DNA of 18,350 nucleotides from Candidatus Methanoperedens sp. (lineage in GTDB: Archaea > Halobacteriota > Methanosarcinia > Methanosarcinales > Methanoperedenaceae), in NCBI GenBank assembly GCA_023249275.1, contig JAHFCV010000022.1:1-18350 (forward strand), given 5' to 3'. Under the pieces are notes generated by a model. It did no database searches. It saw only the letters and a list, made by a program, of their open reading frames with translations, and was not told where the DNA came from. Each line of letters starts with the position of its first letter. Positions within the stretch are counted from its first letter, which is position 1. Position numbers and translations under genes: made by a program. Below, in pieces: positions 5,696-12,538 of this stretch.

Positions 5696-7063
5696 ATAAA
5701 ATCCATAATATTAGCAGGCGGGTCTGGCACACGCCTCTGGCCACTGAGCAGGGAACATTACCCGAAACAGTTCCTGAAATTTGGCAAGAATTCGCTTTTC
5801 CAGAACACAGTGCTGCGATGCCTCAAGATATCTCTGCTCTCAGAGATATTTGTAGTTACAAATGAAGCCCAGAAGTTCTTTATAACAGGACAGACGGAGG
5901 AGTTGGAGATTGAAATCCCGAAAGAGAACATACTTATCGAACCTGCGGGAAAAAATACGTTGCCTGCGATATGTTTTGGGATGCATGAAGTAGAAAAAAA
6001 GTTCGGTACATGCGCTGTGGCAGTGTTTCCATCAGACCACATACTGGATATGGAAGCCATGAATACAATAGCAGGCACAGAAAAACTGGCTGGAGAATAC
6101 CTTGTGACGTTCGGGATTACGCCGGCATCGCCGCACACAGGCTACGGGTACATAAAACCCGGGAAACAGTTAGAAAATGGGCAAAAAGTTCTTGAATTCA
6201 GGGAAAAACCCAAACTCGCAGAGGCAAAAAAATACCTTGAAGACGGCTGTCTCTGGAACAGCGGCATGTTCATGTTCTCTACCAAAGTATTTTTTGAAGA
6301 ACTCAAAACCCATGCCTTGGGCATCTTTGCAGCATTCTCATCAGACAAAGATATCCGGCAAATATATACTGAACTGCCTTCTATTTCCATCGACTACGGC
6401 ATCATGGAGAAATCTGACAGGGTAGCAGTTGTCAGGCTTGGGTACAAATGGAGCGACTTGGGAGACTTTGACTCCATGTATGTGGAATCCGAAAAGAATC
6501 AAATTGGGAATGCAACCTATAATTGTGATGATATTTCCATGAACTCCACAGCTAACCTCATTTACTCAAAACAGGACAAAGTGGTATCGCTCATAGATGT
6601 CAATGATATGGTGGTGGTGGACACGCCTGACGCACTGCTCGTTTGCCCCAGGAAGAGCTGCCAGAAAGTCAAGGAAATAGTCGCCAGATTGAAAGAAAAT
6701 AAAGATGAGAGGGCGCTTTTCCATCAGACCGTTTACAGACCATGGGGCTCTTATACAATACTTGAACATTCAAAGGGACACAAGATAAAAAATATACGTG
6801 TCACCCCGGAAAAGAAGCTCAGCCTCCAGTTACATGAACACAGGAGCGAACACTGGGTAGTGGTGAAAGGAACTGCACTGGTGCAGGTGGATGGTGAAGA
6901 ATATTATTTGCAGGAGGGAGAAAGCACATTTATAAAGCCTAAAACAAAGCACAGGCTCTCAAACCCTGAAAATATCCCGCTTGAAATCATTGAGGTGCAG
7001 CTTGGGGATTATGTGGGAGAAGATGATATTGTGAGGTTTGAAGACGAATTCGGGAGGGTTTAA
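5696..7063 (+). CDS. manC: Mannose-1-phosphate guanylyltransferase / mannose-6-phosphate isomerase, ATA start
   Basis: A bifunctional enzyme of GDP-mannose synthesis. The nucleotidyltransferase half has LAGGSGTRLWPLSR (residues 6-19), FPSDHIL, GYGYIKPG, FREKP, WNSGMFMF and SIDYGIMEK, and the C-terminal cupin isomerase half (about 335-450) has RPWGSYTILE, LQLHEHRSEHWVVVKGTA and FIKPKTKHRLSNP. The total of 455 residues is the usual length of the type II PMI/GMP family. The reading frame opens at 5681, and no ATG, GTG or TTG occurs in frame before 5810, which would delete the essential pyrophosphorylase loop. The codon where Met is expected (x-KSIILAGG) is ATA at 5696, eight bases after AGGAG (5683-5687). 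It follows the PurP-like gene by 48 bases, probably in one operon. It supplies GDP-mannose for glycans. Confidence 0.88.
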   Translation: MKSIILAGGSGTRLWPLSREHYPKQFLKFGKNSLFQNTVLRCLKISLLSEIFVVTNEAQKFFITGQTEELEIEIPKENILIEPAGKNTLPAICFGMHEVEKKFGTCAVAVFPSDHILDMEAMNTIAGTEKLAGEYLVTFGITPASPHTGYGYIKPGKQLENGQKVLEFREKPKLAEAKKYLEDGCLWNSGMFMFSTKVFFEELKTHALGIFAAFSSDKDIRQIYTELPSISIDYGIMEKSDRVAVVRLGYKWSDLGDFDSMYVESEKNQIGNATYNCDDISMNSTANLIYSKQDKVVSLIDVNDMVVVDTPDALLVCPRKSCQKVKEIVARLKENKDERALFHQTVYRPWGSYTILEHSKGHKIKNIRVTPEKKLSLQLHEHRSEHWVVVKGTALVQVDGEEYYLQEGESTFIKPKTKHRLSNPENIPLEIIEVQLGDYVGEDDIVRFEDEFGRV

Positions 7064-7076
7064 AAGGAATTTAAGA

Positions 7077-7094
7077 GAGTAGATAACACTACTC
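7077..7094 (+). terminator. Weak hairpin between convergent manC and RDD genes
   Basis: GAGTAG (7077-7082) pairs with CTACTC (7089-7094) around a six-base loop, followed on the plus strand by CTTTTCTTT. It starts 14 bases after the manC stop and includes the stop codon of the convergent RDD gene. The stem is short, so the call is tentative. Confidence 0.3.
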
Positions 7095-7535
7095 CTTTTC
7101 TTTAATATATGTTATTCCTTCCGGTTCTTCGTATTTTGTTTTTATAACAATAGTATTGGAAATCCTGTTAAAGAGCCGCAATTTACTATCCGGCATAGCC
7201 AGCCAGCCGATGATACAATCCAGCGGCAGAATAAATGCTTTGCCTGCACTTTCTATTGCAGCCGTTGGATAATCTATTTTCTCCCCTTTTATACCAGTCA
7301 CTTTCAGATTCAATGCCATCTTCCCGATGGACTGACCATTATATCCTTCAAATAATGTCCAGTATGCAAACATTAATACTCCGTGCAGACCAAAACCTTT
7401 CAGGCTGATAAAATCAAGATCCCATATAAGCCCCAGAGTGCCTATAATGCCGGTTCTCAAAGCACCCACCAGCAGGTTATCGATTAACCATGCCCAGAAT
7501 CTGGTCTCCCATTTTGCTAAGTATATTTTCTCCAT
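7089..7535 (-). CDS. RDD family membrane protein, 148 aa
   Basis: It shows the three RDD landmarks: an N-terminal ARFxAxxID-like WETRFWAWLIDNLLVG, the mid-protein GQSIGKMALNLKV, and the later RLFNRISNTIVI. Three hydrophobic segments are visible (about residues 13-37, 52-66 and 100-115), as expected of these small multi-pass proteins, whose transport or envelope role is poorly defined. The ATG at 7535 follows a GGGTGG ribosome-like site. It is convergent with manC and lies 43 bases downstream of the sulfur-relay operon on the same strand, so read-through is possible. Confidence 0.8.
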   Translation of the reverse strand: MEKIYLAKWETRFWAWLIDNLLVGALRTGIIGTLGLIWDLDFISLKGFGLHGVLMFAYWTLFEGYNGQSIGKMALNLKVTGIKGEKIDYPTAAIESAGKAFILPLDCIIGWLAMPDSKLRLFNRISNTIVIKTKYEEPEGITYIKEKE

Positions 7536-7578
7536 TTTCCACCCATCTAATGAGATTATTGCGTATTAATAAATACTT

Positions 7579-7824
7579 CTACCACGACACCACTTTATCA
7601 TATTCAAAAAGCATCTCCACTATCCTCTCATATCCCACACACTCATACCCCGTAACCCCTCGCGCTTCTGCATCCTTCGCGCAGGCATAGGCGGGCAATT
7701 CAGGCGTGGCATATACCGCATCGTGCAGCAACAATATAGCCACCTCATGCTCCTTGCTCTGCGCTCTTGCTATCTCTAGGGGAGTTGCATCATTCGGGTT
7801 CCGGATAATATGCAGTATTTTCAT
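7579..7824 (-). CDS. TusB/DsrH-like sulfur-relay protein, 81 aa
   Basis: The size, the start MKILHIIRNP, the HDAVYAT motif and the terminal Trp (VVSW) fit the DsrH/TusB branch of the DsrE superfamily. In bacteria TusBCD receives persulfide from TusA and passes it on for tRNA 2-thiouridine synthesis or, as DsrEFH, in sulfur oxidation. It has Cys48 and Cys62. It is the last gene of the operon, starting two bases after the stop of the TusC-like gene. Archaeal members of this type are not well characterised, so the end product of this relay is unknown. Confidence 0.7.
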   Translation of the reverse strand: MKILHIIRNPNDATPLEIARAQSKEHEVAILLLHDAVYATPELPAYACAKDAEARGVTGYECVGYERIVEMLFEYDKVVSW

Positions 7825-7826
7825 AA

Positions 7827-8171
7827 TTAAAATGGTATCACAATATCGGATTCTGTTATTGTTCTCACAATCTCTTCACGCTCTGTCGGCTTTATATTTT
7901 CATGAAGGCTGTGTATTTTTCTCTTTTGCATAGATGCCCGGTCTGCCAGCATGGCACACTTCAGCAATGATAGCGCCCCGAATTCCTTATCAAGAGGCGC
8001 AAAATTAATTAATTCAGGCTTTGAAGGCGCGGCAGAATAAACACCGTCGTCAATGAAAATGACCGTGACTTTATCATCGCGCAGCGTCAGCCCCACGCTC
8101 ATACGAAGCGCCTCTGCGTTCCTCCGTGTATTCAGGGGCAGGTTTCTTACAATCACTGTTATTTTTTTCAT
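7827..8171 (-). CDS. TusC/DsrF-like sulfur-relay protein, 114 aa
   Basis: A DsrE-superfamily protein with an alternating strand/helix fold. It begins MKKITVIVRNLPLNTRRNAE and contains VTVIFIDDGVYSA, the paralog of YDGVY and HDAVY in its neighbours. A single Cys72 lies in FGALSLLKCAMLADRA, close to where the carrier cysteine is expected in the family. By position between the TusD-like and TusB-like genes it is the DsrF/TusC equivalent. It is three bases after the upstream gene and two bases before the next one, so production is tightly coupled. Confidence 0.65.
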   Translation of the reverse strand: MKKITVIVRNLPLNTRRNAEALRMSVGLTLRDDKVTVIFIDDGVYSAAPSKPELINFAPLDKEFGALSLLKCAMLADRASMQKRKIHSLHENIKPTEREEIVRTITESDIVIPF

Positions 8172-8174
8172 AGT

Positions 8175-8477
8175 TCACCCGAAAGAAATGAACCTGTCAA
8201 CATCGCTCGCTATGCATGCATGGTCGTACTGGCTTCCAAACAATATGCCATCCACCCTGCTTATTTTTCGCTGTTCAACATTGAGCGCGCAGACCGCTAT
8301 GTTCACACCGCTGTCCGCCAGCTTCGCAAACTCTTTATTATGGATGTTGTACACTCCGTCGTACATTAAAAAGATAGACACTTCGTGACCCTGCTCCCTT
8401 GCAGCCGAGCTTATTGAAATAACAGTATTGGTATTCTCGTTCTCAGGGCTTGTGGTCAGGAGTATCCCGAGTTTCAT
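8175..8477 (-). CDS. TusD/DsrE-like sulfur-relay protein, 100 aa
   Basis: DsrE family. The N-terminal strand MKLGILLTTSPENENTNTVI is followed by HEVSIFLMYDGVYNI and then a cysteine segment VNIAVCALNVEQRK. Cys63 sits where the persulfide-carrying cysteine of DsrE/TusD lies. Cys88 is also present. Its ATG overlaps the TGA of the TusA gene (ATGA), giving translational coupling to its likely sulfur donor. In bacteria the DsrE/TusD subunit accepts sulfur directly from TusA. Confidence 0.72.
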   Translation of the reverse strand: MKLGILLTTSPENENTNTVISISSAAREQGHEVSIFLMYDGVYNIHNKEFAKLADSGVNIAVCALNVEQRKISRVDGILFGSQYDHACIASDVDRFISFG

Positions 8478-8698
8478 GCCTTGCGAATCCTTACTTTCCA
8501 GAGGTGGTCGCCCTTCTGTTCTATACCCATAATCTTGTGCCCCTCATTTTTCAGGCTGCGGGGCACGTTTTCAACCGCAGGAGCATGGTCAAACGTCACA
8601 CACAGTTCCTCGCCGCTATCAAGTTCTTCAAGTTTAAGTTTTGTCTTTACGAAAGTGTAAGGGCAGACCTCGCCCTTTAAATCGAGTTCAATTACCAT
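8474..8698 (-). CDS. tusA: TusA/SirA family sulfurtransferase, 74 aa
   Basis: A complete TusA-like protein with LDLKGEVCPYTFVKTKLKLE near the N-terminus and an alpha/beta fold of normal length. Cys12 in CPYT is the persulfide carrier. The usual CPxP second proline is Thr here, as seen in some TusA-like relatives. TusA proteins take sulfur from a cysteine desulfurase or rhodanese and hand it to DsrE-type partners. GGTGAA stands just before the ATG. The stop overlaps the start of the TusD-like gene, and the E1-like gene ends 15 bases upstream. Confidence 0.85.
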   Translation of the reverse strand: MVIELDLKGEVCPYTFVKTKLKLEELDSGEELCVTFDHAPAVENVPRSLKNEGHKIMGIEQKGDHLWKVRIRKA

Positions 8699-8713
8699 TT
8701 CTTCACCATATCC

Positions 8714-9520
8714 TCATATCCTGCATGAGTCTCCGTATATCTCTTCTTGTATTGAGGTTATCTTTGGCTCTTCCCCGCATACAGGGCACTGCTTGTTCCA
8801 GCGCATTTTAATCTCATCGAAAGTCATATTGAGCGCATCGTAATAAATAAGCCGCCCGACAAGCAATTCGCCTATGCCCAGAAGGTATTTCACAACTTCA
8901 GTCGCCTGGATTACGCCTATGATGCCGGGGAGAACGCCAAGCACTCCTGCTTCCTGGCAGCTCGGCACCATTCCCGGCGGGGGCGCATGTTCAAAGAGAC
9001 ACCTGTAGCACGGTCCCTTGTGGGGTATTATTGTGGTGACCTGTCCTTCAAACCTGTATATGCTGCCGTGTGAGAGCGGCGTATCTGTAATAACACATGC
9101 ATCGTTAACAAGGTATCGGGTTGCAAAGTTATCAGAGCCGTCCACCACAATATCGTATTCCTTGAAAATATCCATGACGTTATTTGCATTCAGCCTCTCG
9201 ATGTATGTTTTTACCTCGATATCGGGGTTTAGGTTATTGACGAATTGTTTTGCGGATTCGGCTTTGGGTTTTCCTACGTTACCCCCGTGGATTATCTGCC
9301 GCTGGAGGTTGCTCAGGTCAACAGTGTCGTCGTCGATGATGCCGAGCGTTCCCACGCCTGCGGCTGCAAGGTATTCGATTATGGGCGCGCCAAGACCTCC
9401 TGCGCCTATGCATAATACCTTTGAGGATAATAATTTCTTCTGACCTTTTCCGCCGACCTCGGGCAGGATGATGTGGCGCGAGTATCGTCTTATTTGTTCT
9501 TCACTGAATCCGCCTATCAT
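8714..9520 (-). CDS. ThiF/MoeB/HesA-family E1-like adenylyltransferase, 268 aa
   Basis: It carries the whole E1 fold: nucleotide loop CIGAGGLGAP (about 37-46), DDDTVDLSNLQRQ (63-75), KAESAKQF, the adenylation Asp in VVDGSDNFATRYLVND, and the conserved Cys188 in PSCQEAGVLGVLPG. A structural zinc site is formed by CYRC (171-174) and CPVC (245-248). These enzymes adenylate the C-terminal Gly-Gly of ThiS, MoaD or SAMP proteins so that sulfur can be loaded. No rhodanese domain is attached, and no such carrier lies next to it. It is the first gene of the sulfur-relay operon, with ribosome site GGTGA at 9528-9532. ThiF, MoeB and UbaA functions cannot be told apart here. Confidence 0.85.
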   Translation of the reverse strand: MIGGFSEEQIRRYSRHIILPEVGGKGQKKLLSSKVLCIGAGGLGAPIIEYLAAAGVGTLGIIDDDTVDLSNLQRQIIHGGNVGKPKAESAKQFVNNLNPDIEVKTYIERLNANNVMDIFKEYDIVVDGSDNFATRYLVNDACVITDTPLSHGSIYRFEGQVTTIIPHKGPCYRCLFEHAPPPGMVPSCQEAGVLGVLPGIIGVIQATEVVKYLLGIGELLVGRLIYYDALNMTFDEIKMRWNKQCPVCGEEPKITSIQEEIYGDSCRI

Positions 9521-9578
9521 TGTTTTATCACCATATTATTACTGGGAGTATTATTTAGGCTCATAAAGTATTACTGCC

Positions 9579-9588
9579 ATATATAATT
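9579..9588 (-). promoter_or_regulatory. TATA box of the sulfur-relay operon
   Basis: The minus strand reads ATTATATAT. A start about 25 bases downstream (near 9556) would leave a leader of roughly 35 bases ahead of the E1-like gene at 9520. Confidence 0.45.
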
Positions 9589-9675
9589 TGTGGTAATTTG
9601 GGCTTACAGTTAAAAACTAAACGTTTTAAACCTCTCTTTTTGCGACCTTTAAAAGGGACACAAACATTAACAGCG

Positions 9676-9738
9676 AACTAATACGAACTCGTACGAACTC
9701 TGGCGGCGTGAGTTCGTATCAGTTCGTACGAGTTAGTT
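9676..9738. repeat. Bulged inverted repeat built from TACGAACT units
   Basis: The left arm 9676-9700 and right arm 9710-9738 pair around a nine-base GC-rich loop. The stem has 9 perfect inner pairs (TACGAACTC/GAGTTCGTA), a two-base mismatch, 8 perfect pairs (TACGAACT/AGTTCGTA), a four-base bulge on the right, and 6 outer pairs. Each arm holds two copies of the octamer TACGAACT or its complement. It starts 12 bases after the DUF488 stop and lies upstream of the sulfur operon promoter. It may be a transcript end, an operator or a dispersed REP-like element. The rest of 9521-9750 shows only AT-rich promoter sequence. Confidence 0.75.
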
Positions 9739-9750
9739 GTTGATTTCATT

Positions 9751-10101
9751 TCAAACCTTTAGAGCTTCAATAAATTCCTTTAATGCGACTGCATTATTGT
9801 ATTTTTCATCCTTCGCCCCATAAAGCAGGGTAGCAGTCCCGATTTGTGATTTTTCGATAATCATGCCGATAAGTTCTTTCTTATCTTTTAATTCTTCGAA
9901 ATACCTGCGCCTGAATTCATTCCATTTCCCAGGGTCGTGCCCGAACCATTTCCTGAGGTCATCGCCGGGTGCGATGTCTTTCAGCCACACCTCAACTTTT
10001 GCCTTATCCTTGCTTAATCCGCGGGGCCAGAGCCTGTCCACCAGAATCCTGGAACCGTCACTTTCATCCACGCCCTCATATACCCTTTTTATTTTTATCA
10101 T
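9751..10101 (-). CDS. DUF488 family protein, 116 aa
   Basis: A full-length DUF488/YeaO-type protein, recognised by IKRVYEG, SRILVDRLWPRGLSKDKAKV, WLKDIAPGDDLRKWFGHDP and a terminal TLLYGAKDEKYNNAVALKEF. The biochemical role of the family is not established. The start at 10101 is chosen because its ATG overlaps the TGA of the preceding transporter gene (ATGA). A longer frame to 10134 would add an N-terminus overlapping that gene without a ribosome site. It is the last gene of a probable four-gene operon. Confidence 0.85.
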   Translation of the reverse strand: MIKIKRVYEGVDESDGSRILVDRLWPRGLSKDKAKVEVWLKDIAPGDDLRKWFGHDPGKWNEFRRRYFEELKDKKELIGMIIEKSQIGTATLLYGAKDEKYNNAVALKEFIEALKV

Positions 10102-10985
10102 GTTATCCCTGCCGCATCCACATGGATGACGCAATATCCGCCTTTTACGGACTGATGAACCCGCTCACGTACTTCCTCAGCAATGCGGTCTGCCTCCTCG
10201 ATGGGCATTCCCCGCTTCACCTCTATATGCATCCCCACATGAACGGTGTCGGGTCCTATGTACTCGGCGCGCATGTCATGGACGCCCAGCACTCCATCAA
10301 CTGAGCGGGCAATACTTTCAATTGTCTTCAAGTATTCAGGTCCGGGCGAGCGCCCGAGAAGAAAGCTCAGGTTCTCCCTGAAAAGTCCGATGGCGTTGTA
10401 TGCAATGATAGTAGCGACAATGATAGAAGCAATCGGGTCAGCGATGTATTCACCCCGAATGATGAACAATGTGCCAATAAGCGCCGCAATCAGACCCATT
10501 TCGTCATTGAACAGTTCGGTAAGCTGGGCTTTAGCAGCAGCGCCTCTCATTTTTTGCCTGAACAGGTTAATGAGCGGAATTGCAGCGATAAACATCGATA
10601 TGATAAGCACTCCCAGAGCCAGATTCAGGTTCTGATAGCTCCCTGCTCCAGGCGCAAAGAGTCTTGGGATTGCTTCTCTGTACAGTTCGAAGCTGGTGAA
10701 CGAAATGAAAAGAGTTGCAGCCACAAGCGCAGCCACGTTCTGCGCCCTGCCGTAGCCGAACATGTGAACCTCGTCCGCTTCTTTGCGAGACCAGATTGTA
10801 GCCACCAGGAGAAAGCTTGAAACGAAGATGTCGCTCAGCGTATGCAGGGCTTCAGCAAACATCGCCAGGACGCCGGACGCCAAATAAACCGCCATCTTCA
10901 TGGAAAAGATAACGATGTAGCTTATCAGTACCAGCTTCAGGGAGCGGACATCGCTTTCATGGGGCGTTTTCGCTCCGGTTTCCAT
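10098..10985 (-). CDS. Cation diffusion facilitator (CDF) transporter, 295 aa
   Basis: A multi-pass membrane protein with the CDF plan: SYIVIFSMKMAVYLASGV as TM1, EALHTLSDIF (HxxxD) in TM2, MFGYGRAQNV after it, further membrane spans, and a cytoplasmic dimerisation domain (about 215-295) with HVGMHIEVKRG and CVIHVDA. CDF proteins export divalent metals by proton exchange. The TM5 counterpart of HxxxD reads ELFNDEMGLIAALIG, so both metal ligands are replaced, a pattern that resembles the ZnT9-like branch. Its ribosome site GGTGAGG (10988-10994) contains the stop of the upstream ABM-type gene, four bases away, so the genes are coupled. Confidence 0.88.
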   Translation of the reverse strand: METGAKTPHESDVRSLKLVLISYIVIFSMKMAVYLASGVLAMFAEALHTLSDIFVSSFLLVATIWSRKEADEVHMFGYGRAQNVAALVAATLFISFTSFELYREAIPRLFAPGAGSYQNLNLALGVLIISMFIAAIPLINLFRQKMRGAAAKAQLTELFNDEMGLIAALIGTLFIIRGEYIADPIASIIVATIIAYNAIGLFRENLSFLLGRSPGPEYLKTIESIARSVDGVLGVHDMRAEYIGPDTVHVGMHIEVKRGMPIEEADRIAEEVRERVHQSVKGGYCVIHVDAAGIT

Positions 10986-10989
10986 GTCC

Positions 10990-11298
10990 TCACCTTTTCT
11001 TTTCAGTGGTAATTATTACATCGTAGAAGTGAGGCGTTGGCGCCCCATCCAGCAACGGTTCTACTTTATTCCATGCTTTCTGCCGCACCTCACTTAAGTG
11101 CATTGCCATGAAAGTTTCCTCGGTGTCATGCTCTACGATTGCGGCATAGTTACCCTTCCCTTTTGTAGGTTTCAGCAGACGTCTCGATATGAATCCGTCA
11201 AAATTCTCGTAAACGCTGTTTGACCATTCAAACCATTTCCTGAAATCTCCATCCTTTCCCTTCTTGATAGGTGGAAATTCGACTATATTTACAAACAT
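10990..11298 (-). CDS. Antibiotic biosynthesis monooxygenase (ABM)-like protein, 102 aa
   Basis: A single ferredoxin-like ABM domain, with NIVEFPPIKKGKDGDFRKWF, then NFDGFISRRLLKP, NYAAIVEHDTEETFMAMHLS and a closing HFYDVIITT strand. Such small dimeric proteins include oxygenases and haem-degrading enzymes, but many have no assigned substrate. Of two adjacent ATG codons, the second (11298) has the better spacing, five bases, from GGGAGGT at 11304-11310. It lies 51 bases after the DUF6448 gene and directly before the CDF transporter. Confidence 0.78.
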   Translation of the reverse strand: MFVNIVEFPPIKKGKDGDFRKWFEWSNSVYENFDGFISRRLLKPTKGKGNYAAIVEHDTEETFMAMHLSEVRQKAWNKVEPLLDGAPTPHFYDVIITTEKKR

Positions 11299-11349
11299 CA
11301 TTTACCTCCCTGGATTCTGGTATTGCTGGTTTATTCTTCTTAGGAACAG

Positions 11350-11901
11350 CTAATGATGGTGTTCGTGCCCGCCTGCCCCTTCTGTCGCTGCATGTCCGCT
11401 GCTACCTTTTATGTATTCGTACAGGTGATGCGAGTACAGAGTGACCTCAAGCATCGCCTCCACGTATTCTCTTGCAGCATCCACATCGTTTGTATCATAA
11501 TCCTTCAATGACATTGCATGCTTGAGCCTTTTCTGCACTTCCTCTTCAACGGCATGCGACAGGAATTCTATCACATCGCCTGCCTCGCCTTCCTCGACGG
11601 CTTTTTCTGCTTTTGGCACAACAGGTCCTTCGTCAAGCCCTGCAGGTTTCACTCCGGTATAGGGCGCTCCTTCACCCTCTCGATGCAAACGCACAACGGT
11701 TTCAAAGAACCAGTAGTCTGCAAGTTCTTTTGCATCCTTACCTGATTTCCTCACGCGAAGCGTTCTTTCAAACCCTTTTTTGATTTCATCTTCAGCTTTC
11801 TTCGGCGCCCAGGGAAGTATAAGCTTGACATTTCCCTTCTCCAGAGCTTCTTTTGCTGCTCCAACAATAGGTCCGTCCATAGTGTCACAATGTGGTGGCA
11901 T
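11350..11901 (-). CDS. DUF6448-like protein with His-rich tail, 183 aa
   Basis: It begins MPPHCDTMDGPIVGAAKEAL, the HCDTxDGP hallmark I associate with DUF6448, followed by FERTLRVRKSGKDAKELADY and FFETVVRLHREGEGAPYTGV. The helical C-terminal part ends in a glycine/histidine tail (GGHEHHH), a likely metal-binding end. The function of the family is not known. AAGGAGGT (11911-11918) lies nine bases before the ATG, and TTTAACCTCC is repeated about 21 bases further upstream. It appears to be the first gene of an operon with the ABM-like, CDF and DUF488 genes. The His tail and the metal transporter suggest a metal-related theme (inference). Confidence 0.75.
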   Translation of the reverse strand: MPPHCDTMDGPIVGAAKEALEKGNVKLILPWAPKKAEDEIKKGFERTLRVRKSGKDAKELADYWFFETVVRLHREGEGAPYTGVKPAGLDEGPVVPKAEKAVEEGEAGDVIEFLSHAVEEEVQKRLKHAMSLKDYDTNDVDAAREYVEAMLEVTLYSHHLYEYIKGSSGHAATEGAGGHEHHH

Positions 11902-11971
11902 AATATTTTAACCTCCTTATATTATTTCTTTAACCTCCGTTTTTCCCAATAGATAGTTTAGTTTAAGGCAG

Positions 11972-11979
11972 TATAAAAA
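11972..11979 (-). promoter_or_regulatory. TATA-like element for the DUF6448 operon
   Basis: The minus strand reads TTTTTATA in an AT-rich region. It would place a start near 11950, giving a leader of about 50 bases with two ribosome-site-like GGAGGTTAAA copies. Confidence 0.35.
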
Positions 11980-12062
11980 GTTTACTTTAAGCCCAGCTCT
12001 TCCTTGCTATTTCAAAGCCATGAATCAAAGACTATTTCTATGATAGACTATAAGGTGAAAAT

Positions 12063-12371
12063 ATGGTTGAATCCATCGTTTTAAAAGACTATATCGAATA
12101 CAGTCCAGGCTCAGTGGTCAGCAAGACCCTGAAACAGAACCCTGCCGGCACCATAACCCTGTTCTCTTTTGATGCAGGGCAGGGGTTGAGCGAGCATTCC
12201 GCGCCGTTTGATGCCGTGGTGCAGGTGATAGATGGCGAAGGGCATTTTATAATTGGGGGAGAAGGTCATAATCTGAAGGAAGGAGAGTTAATAATAATGC
12301 CGGCAAACGTGCCTCATGCAGTCAAGGCAGAACGAAGGTTCAAGATGCTGCTCACGATGCTTCGTGCTTGA
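12063..12371 (+). CDS. Small single-domain cupin protein, 102 aa
   Basis: A one-domain cupin of the small AraC-sensor-like type common in anaerobes. Motif 1 is LSEHSAPFDAVVQVIDGEGH, where His and Asp take the place of the usual HxH...E ligands, and motif 2 is EGELIIMPANVPHAVKA with a conserved PxxxPH. The barrel strand FKMLLTM closes the domain. Substrate unknown; a metal-binding sensor or small-molecule enzyme is possible. AGGTG lies five bases before the ATG. It is divergent from the DUF6448 operon and shares a 161-base intergenic region with it. Confidence 0.8.
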   Translation: MVESIVLKDYIEYSPGSVVSKTLKQNPAGTITLFSFDAGQGLSEHSAPFDAVVQVIDGEGHFIIGGEGHNLKEGELIIMPANVPHAVKAERRFKMLLTMLRA

Positions 12372-12538
12372 TTCACGTCCTATTATTGGCATTAGCAAGT
12401 TGTTTGGTATAAGATATAAAAAATCTCGCTCATTTATTCCAGGAACATGTTATACCCCAAGCAGCTATCTTGATAAATTTATCGAGCGCCTTGATAAATT
12501 CCCAATAGATTAATAATACATTTACTCATTACAGAGCC

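Noticed and set aside
9521..9750. CRISPR or tRNA in the repeat-bearing gap
   Set aside because: There is only one inverted structure, with no spaced identical repeats and no cloverleaf or T-loop sequence.
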